Below the pieces are notes generated by a model. The model saw only the letters and a list, made by a program, of their open reading frames with translations, was not told the DNA's origin and made no database searches. Source: Chenopodium formosanum (taxonomy: Eukaryota; Streptophyta; Magnoliopsida; Caryophyllales; Amaranthaceae). Taken from it: DNA of 64,000 nucleotides. Below, in pieces: positions 32,582-42,249 of the stretch. Numbering within the stretch: the stretch's first letter is position 1; each line of letters begins with the position of its first letter. Position numbers and translations under genes: made by a program. The DNA lies in the NCBI GenBank assembly GCA_024500155.1, contig CM044866.1, forward strand, positions 37,253,501-37,317,500, written 5' to 3'.

Positions 32582-35500
32582 TCAAACAACTTTGTTCTTG
32601 CCTTTAGCCTTTGATTGCTTCTTTGGGGGGTTGGCTGTTGTAGTAGCAGAAGCCTGAGTGGTTTGGCTGCAAGCAACAGGTTGAGAGCTTTGTTCTTGGG
32701 CCTGCCTTTGCTCTTCTTGTGGAAAGGTCCTATTTGCAATGCTCCAAGGACCAGCACCAACTGCAGTCTGAACAAAGTAAAAGCAAACCATTATCATCAA
32801 CTGCATCAAAATACACATACATAACAGACAAGGAAAGAGAACATGGCCTTAAATTTCTCAATGCCCTTTCTGCCTTTTTTCTTCTTTGCTCCTGCAGCCA
32901 TGGAGTGGTCAGCACTGGTTTAGCAGCTTTCTTGGGCTCAGAAGTTGATGGTCCTGCCTTTGGTTCATTTTTGCAGGTCTTGGCATAATGACCAAGCTGT
33001 CCACACCTTGGGCACCTTTTCTGCTTCTTCTATTGGGGCTCTTTGATGTCTGCTCTCTCTCCCTTTTCTAGCTTCCTCTTTTTTGACTTAGGCCTTCCTA
33101 GCATGATCCTAACTGGAGGTGGGAGGGGTTTCCTTAGGTCTACCTTCTCCCAATATTTTGGCCCTGGAACAGGCTTTACAGCATCCCCATAGGCTAGCAA
33201 ATAGGTTGCCCTGCTGTAATAGCTATCCACATAGTCATCTAGGTCAACTCTCTTGTCCAAAATACATGCAAATGCATGTACACAAGGAATCCCAGTCAAT
33301 TCCCAATGATAACAGGAGAATTTCCTCAAGCCTAAGTCTACTTGCACCTGATCACCATTCAGCTCAACCTCATAACAATCCCCTCTTGACATCTGGACTA
33401 TGCAGTGTCTGGCCACAGGTTCCATCCTCTCAAAGGTTTTAGTAACATAAGGCATGTTCTTACATTCAAGCTTTTGGACTGCCTTCCATTTTTCACTATT
33501 TCTCTTCATCATATACTTCCTCAACCATTCCATTTGAGTTAGTATAGGTTTATCCCTAGCATCCTTGTGACAGCATTGAATGTTTCACATAGATTGTTTA
33601 AGATCATGTTTGATTTAAAAAATCTGAAAATGCATGCCTAGACCGTTGTTGAGGTGGGATATTGGCTAAGTAATCATAAGCATCTTCTGACAGAAAGTGT
33701 ATTGACTCCATTGCAACCTCAAAATCAAACTACAACATGAAAAAAAAAACAAAACCCAAGAAACCTAAATAAGCACACTTACAACCAAAGGCATAAGTTA
33801 AGAAACATAAATAGGTAGCATATACCAAGGTAGTTACCCTAGCTGCATTCCAAAATAGCTCCTTGAATGTTGAGCCAGTGAACTGAAGCTTGAAATTAGC
33901 CTAAATGTGCCTAACACAGTACCTCTTTTCAGCTAATGGCATGACATCTTGGAAAGCTTCAAGTAACCCCTGTCAAAATAAAGAGTATGAGTTATATTAG
34001 ATTTTTAGGAAAGTGTTTGTGTTCACAAGATTAAGACTAAAGGTAGATTAGGGTCCATATCTCACCTTCTGTCTGTCTGACATGAAAGTCAGCCCTAAAC
34101 CACCATAGCAGTCACCAACATCCTTCTTCAAACACTCAAGGAACTAACCCCAAGTTTCTTTGTTTTCAACCTCAACTGTGGCCCAAGCAAATGGGAAAAT
34201 CTGATTGTTGCCATCTTTGGCAACTGCAACCAAGATCTGGCCTGGATAGGCCCCTTTCAAATGGCAACCATCCAAACCTATGAGGGGCCTACATCCTCTA
34301 TTAAAACCTATCTTCAAAGAAGCTAAACAAACATACATTCTCATGAACAGGGGAGGTTCTTCTTTGTCCATTCCCTCGACAACAACAAAAACACCACTGC
34401 CAGGATTATGCTTGAGTAATGCCTTACCATAATCCCACACCCTACCATATTACTCTGAGGCAGAACCATATATCATCAGCTTGGCTCTAGCTCTAGCTAA
34501 CCGTGCCTGAGAATACCCTACACTCACTCCAAGGTCACTCAGAACCTTAGCCCTAAAACTCTTGATTCTCCAGTTAGGATTGCTTCTCCATTCTTCAACA
34601 TACTACTCTGCCAGAAACTCAGATGTGACATATGCATTCATCTTAGATCTCATGCACTTGTGCTTTAATCTAAGCTCCTTAATTTTCCAAGCAGAACTGT
34701 CATAAAGCGTCCTTGCAGATACCTTGAAATTGCATTTCCTTACTTCATCACTGCACTGACACAACCCTAGCTTGCTTCTCTTGGGGTTCCACACACAATT
34801 ACACCTTTTTTTGCAGAAAATGGTTATCCTTTCACCTCCATTGTGCAAGTAATAAAACTCATATCTGTTCTCAATACCATGTACTCTCAATGCCTTCCTC
34901 AACACCCTAATACTACTAAACTTCTGCTTATACTCAAGAACAATTGGCTTCTTGAAGTTAAAATCCTCTCTGAACCTGGGGCTTTCATCTACCTCTTCAT
35001 TTGAGCCATGTAGACTTCTCAGCTCATCTGAATCACTACCCTCATCCTGCAACTGAAGATCCTTGCAGCCTATATCCTTCATAAGTTGACTGAGCTTCCC
35101 ATCTCTGTCTTCACCCTGATCCTTGTACTCAACAAGCTGTTGTAGTTCCCCTAATTAACCCTTGCCTGTTTGTCTAAACCATTCTTCATCTTCCTGGTCA
35201 CTGTTGCCTAAATCATCTTCTCCAGTCTCCCATTCAATCTCTAAATCACTCAATCTGAAGTAGAAGAACTTGACCTAGATCCAGACTCCTCTCCCTTAAA
35301 CAGTTTCCTCTTAGCCTTCCCCTTCTCACTCACACCAGATACACCCTTCCCCTTATCACTAACACCACACAAACCTTCCCTAACTCCAGATTTTCTGAGT
35401 AATCTAGGGCTCCTCCTAACAACAGGCTTAATTTGGCTAGTTGGTTGTATTCGTGACAGAGGTAGCTTATTAATGGCAGGTTGACTTTGAGAAGCTTTGC

Positions 35501-36080
35501 TAACCCTAGGACTCCTCCTTACAACTGGCACAATACTAAGGTCTTGGCCTTTTTTAGTTAATGGAGAGGTCTTCACATTGGAGCATTGTCTTGTTTGATG
35601 GGTGGGGTTGTGATGGGTTTGATTGGGATGGTTGTGATCTAATGCCAGTTTGGGCAGAATGTGATGGGTTGGATTATGATCCAGCTTGATTAGAATTGGG
35701 TGGGTTAGAAAAGTCTTGTACCACTCCTCTAGCCCCAGATCTAACAACACTATAATTAAGCCTGTCCCACTCCTCTAGCCCCACTATTTGAAAAAGCTCT
35801 AGATACCCATCCTTGTGTTTGGCCTCTATGAATCTCCTAACATCTTCCTCATTCACAATCTGCCTTTTCCTATTAGTCCAACTCTTTCCCTTCTCCTTAT
35901 ACCATATGCTGAAAATATTAGGCACATCCCTATACAACTCCACAAACCCTTGTATACATATATACCTTAAGAACCCTACATCTATAGAAGACAGTGAGAC
36001 AACATACTTCCAATAAGTAAACCTAGCTTCATACACCCAATATTCTTTCCCTTTTCTTTATTTTGCAACAAACCCACCAA
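32582..36080 (-). pseudogene. MURA-type transposase, decayed
   Basis: Mutator transposase in pieces, read right to left. There is an N-terminal region (about 36080-35674, with stops before it at about 36060), a charged linker (35750-35250), a DNA-binding region (35082-34603, RCNCVWNPKR...CNFKVSARTLYD), then the DDE core with GLDGCHLKG (34440-34144) and FMSDRQK, then a GT intron and GLLEAFQDVMPLAEKRYC (about 33965). A SWIM-type finger follows (33533-33030, CYHWELTGIPCVHA). After a TAG at 33030 a zinc knuckle CPRCGQLGHYAKTC continues, with a basic Gln-rich tail to 32582. Lesions include TAG in the HI*ANF segment (about 33897), frameshifts near 33560-33640, and loss of the first Cys of the SWIM finger (FSC for CxC). 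Not functional. Confidence 0.88.
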
Positions 36081-36954
36081 ACAATCTAACCTTAATGTCT
36101 ACAGTTTCACATCACCTTCCATTATTCTACAATAAAGCACATACACACAGAACACAAGCAATTAAAAATTCATGTACACCTGTGCATAAACTAACAATTG
36201 CAAGCAAATAAAGCACATCACATGATTGTTTACACACACATGCTTATTTAATTGCATTATTAGGCTTAAATTAAGAAAAGCTCGATATTCTAGGGTTTAC
36301 TACTAATTTTTTGCCAAAATTTCCCTGTATCACATCAATTAATTGCAAATAAACCACCATTCTTGGTCCACTACTAGTACAAAAGGAGCTCTTACCTGTC
36401 AGAAGATTCTTACACTTCCACTTCAGCAATGGTGATGACGAACAACTTTACCCAGTTGAAACTCCTCCTCCAATCAAATGCTTCCACGCAAACAACAATC
36501 CTAGATCTGAGGATAAGTTAGAGAGAGAAACAAAGAGGGAAACCGATAGAGAAAGAAAGAGAGAATCTTGGTTAAATTGAGTTAAAAAATGGTTGAATTC
36601 GTGGTCAATAATGGAGGTCAGAACATTCAATGGGAGAAGATAGAGAGAGAGAGGGTAGAAACGGGAGAGAGAAAGTTCAAAAAGGGAGTTAGTTAACTAA
36701 GGTGGGGCCCACTCTTAACTTTTGTCACAGAAAACGTTAAGTGGTAGTTATTTTTAACAACATCTGTTTAGGGTGGTAGCAAAGTAAAAAAAAAAAAAAA
36801 ATTTAAATAGGTAGAAAATTTGAAGCCAATGGTTTTAAGTGGTAGCAAATGTCAAATTTTCCTAAACATAATTAACATAATTACCATAAAATAGGTAGAT
36901 TTTAGAGCACTACATATTTTAGGCAATAAAAAAAAAAAAAATTTGCAATATCTT

Positions 36955-37170
36955 CTGCCAGAGAATATGAGTGCTTTATTGTTGGATGAGGAATTTTTTT
37001 AATCATGTTTCTTAATTTATTTGTTTCAAGTATTAAATATTGTAATCTTGCGACTTGCATTGCATGCATGTTTTATTTTATGATTTTTGTTTACTGTACC
37101 AACTGATTAATTTTATTTATTTATTTTTTTTTAAAAAAGTTACTGTATCAAATGTTAATGTTGACAATTC
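36955..37170 (+). pseudogene. Fragment of a second BAHD copy: last codons and 3' flank
   Basis: LPENMSALLLDEEFF and stop (36955-37002) matches LPEYMSALLLDQEFM of the BAHD gene at 7876-9237. The 3' flanks also agree (GCATG...TTTTATG, TTTGTTTA(C/T)TG, TACTGTATCA, TGTTGACAAT). It starts abruptly at about 36948, some 75 bp from the MuDR-like element. No other BAHD exon is nearby. Confidence 0.8.
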
Positions 37171-37270
37171 TTCAAAAAAAAAAAAAAAAAAAAAAAAGTT
37201 AACATTGATGATAAGTCGATAATTATACTTTGTTTTACTTCTTTGCAGTTATACATAAAATTATTCCAAT

Positions 37271-37305
37271 ACTAAATGAGCCTGTGCGATGCACGGTTTG
37301 TTTGA
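37271..37305 (-). mobile_element. Degenerate Helitron 3' end
   Basis: On the minus strand a CCGTGC-ATC-GCAC(A)GG hairpin followed by CTCATTTAGT. The terminal CTRR is changed to TTAG. No 5' end assigned. Confidence 0.35.
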
Positions 37306-38018
37306 ATTTTATAAAAAATAATTTTTTTAATATATATATATATATTTATGTGCTAAAATTCTATCAAAATATAATATTTTATATTTAATTAATTTAAACT
37401 GGGAAATCTCATTCGCCAATTTTGCTTACGTGTCATTTAAATTATTTATTTCTAAAAAAATTTAATAATCTTGTATTTAATTGGTTATCACTAAAATTTA
37501 TTATCCTACATGGCGTGCTGAAAAAATTAAATCCTACGTGGCTCTCTAAAAACTCGGAAAAAAACTCCACTTTATATATATACTAGTTTTATGCCCCGTG
37601 CGATACCCGGATTGTTTATTGAATTTTAAGATAAATTTATAATCTATATGTCAAAATTTAAAATATCTCATTGATACAAAATTAGTTACAAAATGTTTGA
37701 TTTAATATTAATACATTAAAAAAAATAAAAAAAAAATCTAGCAAAAAACAAATAAAATAAAATAAATATTCAAAGCACGTTGGGTTGACCCGAACCCAAA
37801 ACTTTGGGCAAAGGTTGAACATTTCTTGATTTGTAACCTGAAATAACCCAATCCGAGATGACTCATGAGTCATGACCCGACGCTAATTGACAGGTCTACA
37901 TAGTAATAAAATTCTACTTCGTATTAGATTGTGACGTATATTATTTTTATCATAAAATTCTATCCAAATATAATTGTAAGCTAACTTTTTTAATCTTATG
38001 AAATCTATTTAATTAAAT

Positions 38019-38323
38019 CTATCCAACGTGGCGCGATACTTGGCAAAAAGTTGAAACGCTAAGTGTCGTTGTCTAGTGACATGACTAAAAGTTTAGCTTT
38101 ATATATCAGTTAATGATGATTTGTACCTCTGAAATATTGGTATTTTATCGAAAATAAAACTCTCAACTAATAATTTTATCCTAACCTTCTATCCAAATAG
38201 AATTCTAAACTAATTTTTTATATTATGAAGTCTATTTAAATCTATCCAACGTGGCGCGACACTTGGCGAAAAGTTGGAACGTCAAGTGTCGCAGCCTCGT
38301 GACCTGGCTAAAAGTTTAGCTTT
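38019..38323. repeat. Direct duplication inside the Helitron, about 220-bp period
   Basis: CTATCCAACGTGGCGCGA and AAAAGTTTAGCTTTATA begin and end both copies (38019-38101, 38242-38323). A single inverted copy lies at 18990-19070. Confidence 0.8.
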
Positions 38324-38328
38324 ATACA

Positions 38329-38585
38329 CTTCCTCCGTTTTTATTTTATTGCACCATTAGGACTTTTACACTATTAACTTAATCTTCTTTGACCATCATT
38401 TGTGATTTATACATTAGGAAAAATATAGTCATGTGGGATCTAGTTAGATTCGTATCGAACTCTACTTTTCAAATATCAAATTTTTATAATTTTTACAAAA
38501 GTATAATTGAAGATATTGATAGCTAAACTATTGCATTGGCAAGCGTGAAATCCCTTATGGCGCAATAAAAAAAGAACAGAGGAAG
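38329..38585. mobile_element. Stowaway-like MITE
   Basis: CTTCCTCCGTTTTTATTTTA at the left, with the complementary AATAAAAAAAGAACAGAGGAAG at the right followed by TA. The left flank reads CA instead of TA. It separates the body of the minus-strand Helitron from its proposed 5' end. Confidence 0.7.
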
Positions 38586-38666
38586 TATTAGTTATATTAT
38601 ATATTAGATTAAATTAGATCCTATGCAACAAGAATTTAATAATTTTTGAGAAAAATTTAATTTGTG

Positions 38667-38670
<4 letters not shown>

Positions 38671-38706
<36 letters not shown>
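38671..38706. repeat. Poly(T) run
   Basis: About 36 T, followed by GGTTATATCACAAAATAAAA; likely the tail of a minus-strand LINE fragment. No target duplication found. Confidence 0.45.
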
Positions 38707-38707
<1 letters not shown>

Positions 38708-39023
38708 GTTATATCACAAAATAAAAGTTTTATTACAAAACTACAAAATAAGTTCAAAAATTTGATTTTACCACCACTTAATAAATTTCATCCAAAAATA
38801 TATTAGTGAAGCCCACAACGTCCAAGTGTCACCATAATATTGGTCCAAAATAGAAACAAAAAAAAAAAAGAAAGAAACAAAAAAAAAATCTAACTAACCC
38901 AACCACGTCAATACTTACCTCACCCCATCACCACCGGCTGCTCAGCAGTTGCTCTTGCCCTATCTCCGATACCCCCTTTGTCAGCCCAACCATTACAAAC
39001 CCACCCCCTCCCTTTCCCATATC

Positions 39024-39573
39024 TAGGGCTGACAATGGATCGGAGGTGGATCGGGTGGAGCTTAATCCACCTCCATCCGCCAACGATCCATCCGTCATCC
39101 TACCCATCCATCACCATTTAATTCTTCATCCACATCCAATCCATCCATCATCCGCGGATGAATCGAGTGGATCGGGTGAATAACGGGTGAAATAAAAATA
39201 CATTATCCTTTAGTCATAATACTAATATACATAAACTAATAATTTGATATATAGTTGACAAAATCTTTAAATTTTCCAACATTCACACTATTATACGAAG
39301 TTTAACTTATATTACTAGTATATATGAAGTATATGCTTATGTAGTATTACAAATAGTTAAAAAAAAGATATTTGAAATTTTGTAAAAAATATAAGCGGAT
39401 GGATGGATGGGTCGGGTGATGGATGGATGAAGCTCCGGCCACCCGAATCGACCCAATCCATCATCCGATCCATCCATCATCCATATGAAATCCGTGTTTT
39501 GTCGGATTTTCATCCATTTAATCGGATCGGGTGATTCGGTTATCCATGAGTTCGGGTGAAATTGCCAGCCCTA
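39024..39573. mobile_element. hAT-like MITE, 550 bp
   Basis: Ends TAGGGCTGACAAT and ATTGCCAGCCCTA. The flanks CCCATATC and TTCATATC agree at 6 of 8 bases, as for an old 8-bp hAT duplication. The interior is built of GGATGGATGG and CATCCATCC-type sequence that lets the halves pair. Confidence 0.75.
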
Positions 39574-39984
39574 TTCATATCCCAAAATCGACATCCACTC
39601 ATTTCCCCATCTAAAACAACCATTCGTTTTACAAACCACCAAAAATAGTCGCTAGTAGTCAAAATCGTTCTATTTATGGTGGTAAATTTCTAGCCACGAC
39701 TCTTGTGTTACAGAAGTAAATTTCAAAATTCTCCTAACCAAGTATATAGCCACATAAATGTTAAATTTGTGTCAGGATTTACTCGGGGCACAAAAGTCCA
39801 GACTTTTTTTTTAACACGATACATATTCAAAACTTGATAGGAAATTAGGAATTGATATTACTAAAATATACTATTGTAAAAATCAATATTGCGTTTAAAG
39901 TACCCACGTATTAAAATTAAGAAAATCTGCCACCACCCCTTGTCCTATTCTACATTCCTTAATCTCTAAGTTCTATCTTAATGT

Positions 39985-39989
39985 ACTTT

Positions 39990-40032
<43 letters not shown>
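39985..40032 (+). mobile_element. Miniature retroinsertion: 6 bp plus poly(A)
   Basis: ACTTTC, about 41 A and a C, flanked by a perfect 15-bp duplication GTTCTATCTTAATGT (39970-39984, 40033-40047). This has the structure of a LINE- or SINE-type insertion truncated down to its tail. Confidence 0.8.
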
Positions 40033-40447
40033 GTTCTATCTTAATGTCATCATTGTTATATATTCCTCGGATTATGTAATAAAAATTAAGGTTAGTAGTA
40101 GTAAGAAAGCTGATCACTCTTCTTATCATTATTGTTATTTTTATATTGGCTTAACTAATGAGAAATGGCCGTCTGTAGTACGAGTATTATCCTAGTATCC
40201 TACTAAATAAATTGGCCGTCCGTACAAATGTACTATCTTCCAAATTCTTGGTCAAGCTAAACTTGAAAGATTTATTTAATGGAGATGGAATTACTATTTT
40301 ATTTCATGAAGAATGGAATAATGTTCATATTGTGTCCTACGCATGCATCATCCAACATCATCTACTCCTCTGTGTTTTATATTTAAAAAACTTCATTAAA
40401 ATAAAATGTCAATTAATACTTACAACGCATTATAATTGAAAGTTGTA

Positions 40448-40712
40448 CTATTCCTCTGTGTTTTTTATTAATATCACTTGGGATTTTACTGAGTTTTAGG
40501 AGAGTAATATAATATTGTGAGTGGATAAATAAATTATTATGGTAAAAGTAAGATGAGGATAATGATAGAGAAAGTATGTGAGAGAGGATATACAATGATA
40601 AAATATAATATAAAATTATCAAAAATAGAAGTGATGCAATTAAAGAAAAACACCCACAAAAGAGAAGTTATGCAAACATTAAGAAAAATAAAATAAAAAT
40701 ACACAGAGGGAG
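40448..40712. mobile_element. Stowaway MITE
   Basis: CTATTCCTCTGTGTTTTT at the left and ATACACAGAGGGAG at the right, TA on both sides (40446-40447, 40713-40714). 265 bp. Confidence 0.8.
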
Positions 40713-40817
40713 TATTATCCTTCATTTAATCTCATGACCCACTAATTCATACTCCTAATAATGTCTCACTCACATATTAAATGTATTAAATCATGTGAGA
40801 CCCAATTTTCATGAATA

Positions 40818-40850
40818 CTAGATTAGTCTCGTGTGATGCACGATTTGATC
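40818..40850 (-). mobile_element. Helitron 3' end, minus strand
   Basis: Read on the minus strand: CGTGC-ATC-ACACG hairpin, then AGACTAATCTAG and T. The body would lie to the right. The 5' end is not assigned. Confidence 0.55.
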
Positions 40851-41037
40851 AAATAAAATTTTCTAAATTTATTAATTTTTTCATACCTAAATTATAACTA
40901 TAACTAAAATAAAAACTGCTTAGATCACCTATGTATACATGTCATGTCAATTTCTCTCCAAAATTGCTTATGAGTTATGACATTATTTTTCACATATTTT
41001 CGTCCTTGCAAATTTAATATTGGAAAATTATTTTTAT

Positions 41038-41557
41038 GTTTTTTTTGAGGGAAAGCTGGGGAGGATTCATTCATTCATAAGGGGTAATTTCACTGGGACA
41101 ACAATTAGACCAAACTTGCTCCACACTATAAGGAATAAGATGAGCTAAATGGTGTGCTACAAAGTTCCCCTCCCGCTTTATATGAGACCAAGCAATATAA
41201 TCAAAGAAAGAGCATGCATCAAGAATGTCATCGAGCAGCGAATCCAAGTCCGACAAATAAGTGGAAGCTTTCGAAAGCCTGGAGATTATGTTGCTGTTAT
41301 CCGATTCAAGAATATAATGATGTTCTTGAAGCCTTGCTGACGGGCTGTTTTGACAGCAAACAGGGCTGCTTTACACTCGGCCAATTCAGGAGACCAGTAG
41401 GCCTTATAACGTTTGACACCAGCGAATAAGACCTCCCCTTGCTGTTACGCGCAACCGCTCCGAGACCAACCCAGCCATCAACGTTTAACGCAGCATCGCA
41501 ATTCACTTTAATGCAATCTTGGGGTGGAGGCTTCCAAGCTTTCGGACTTCTAGTCTT
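41038..41557 (-). mobile_element. 5'-truncated LINE, 520 bp, with 15-bp TSD
   Basis: Flanked by GAAAATTATTTTTAT on both sides (41023-41037, 41558-41572), with an A-rich tail at the low-coordinate end, so it lies on the minus strand. It contains only the C-terminal RNase H part of an L1-type ORF2. Confidence 0.9.
41071..41557 (-). pseudogene. RNase H domain of a LINE ORF2, frameshifted
   Basis: WKPPPQDCIKVNCDAALNVD (first acidic residue in VNCDAAL), a one-base frame change after VARNSKG at about 41440, then SPELAECKAAL (second) and, after another frame change, SDN (third), followed by HIKREGNFVAHHLAHLIPYS. Typical of the RVT_3/RNase H tail of plant non-LTR elements. Related to, but not the same copy as, the LINE at 50369-57439. 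Confidence 0.8.
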
Positions 41558-41679
41558 GAAAATTATTTTTATTAAATAAATAAAAGTGTGAACATCAATT
41601 AACCAAACACGTTTTAGTGATATTTCTCTTTCCAAAAACCCTCATTTTGTGTAAGTATTTTATACTGTATTGAACTTTT

Positions 41680-41709
41680 ATTCTAAATTGTGCATAGCAC
41701 GAGTGCTAG
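41680..41709 (+). mobile_element. Helitron 3' end, plus strand
   Basis: TTGTGC-ATA-GCACGA hairpin followed by GTGCTAG and T at 41710. Its body lies to the left. With the end at 40818 it brackets the truncated LINE. Confidence 0.55.
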
Positions 41710-42249
41710 TGAAAAACAAAAATATTCCCAAAATAAATAAAACATCAAATATTAAAAAATAAAAAATAAAAAATAAAAATAAAGCTCATAGAAAATAATA
41801 TTGAATGATGAAAGAGTATCCCAAGAAGATAGATTAAATTATTATTGTTAAAGAGAATGGACCATTTTTAAGAATTTGATATCAATACTAATTAATTGAC
41901 CAGAATTTGAATAAAATAAAAATCACAAAATGATACCTCATTTATAGTTTTGGAGGGAAATTTTAGACATGTGTTTAATTTTAAATTAGAATCATGTCAG
42001 CAGTTCCTATTTTAGTATCAGTTATAGATAGATTGTGATAAAGTGTGTGTTGCAAGTATTAAAAGACGAATAAAGTTTGACTTTGACTTTTGGCTTAGCT
42101 AGAGTAGGTTGTCTTTAAAAATATGGATTTGATCTTTTAGTATTGTGATCCTGAGTATTAACTCTTAAAAGCTAATGTTGTATTGCAGAAAAGTAGAAAA
42201 CTAATTAACTAGTTAAATACAGAATACAGATCTCTAAGTCTTTGGATTT

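Larger units (their letters stand above)
31031..36862. mobile_element. MuDR-like (Mutator) element, 5832 bp, two convergent genes
   Basis: Long inverted ends of about 150 bp (left from GGAAAATTTGACATTTGC; right is its complement), both containing TTAACAACATCTGTTTAGGG-type sequence. The 9-bp duplication TAAACATAA is perfect (31022-31030, 36863-36871). A GRF zinc-finger gene reads rightward from the left end, and a MURA-type transposase reads leftward from the right end. They meet tail to tail at about 32.2-32.6 kb. This is the two-gene convergent layout of maize MuDR, with a different second gene. The transposase is decayed. Confidence 0.93.
37583..38608 (-). mobile_element. Helitron on the minus strand, about 1 kb
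   Basis: The 3' end at 37583 reads GTATCGCACGGGGCATAAAACTAG, then T, the same end as the copy finishing at 20181 (both also share AAATTTTG...ATATAGA and CTTAAAATTCAATA upstream). It contains two copies of the AAAGCTAAACTTTTAG block (38019-38101, 38242-38323), whereas the 18971-20181 copy has one. A 5' end TCTAATATATAATATAACTA (38608, preceded by A) is proposed. A Stowaway is nested near that end. Confidence 0.65.
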
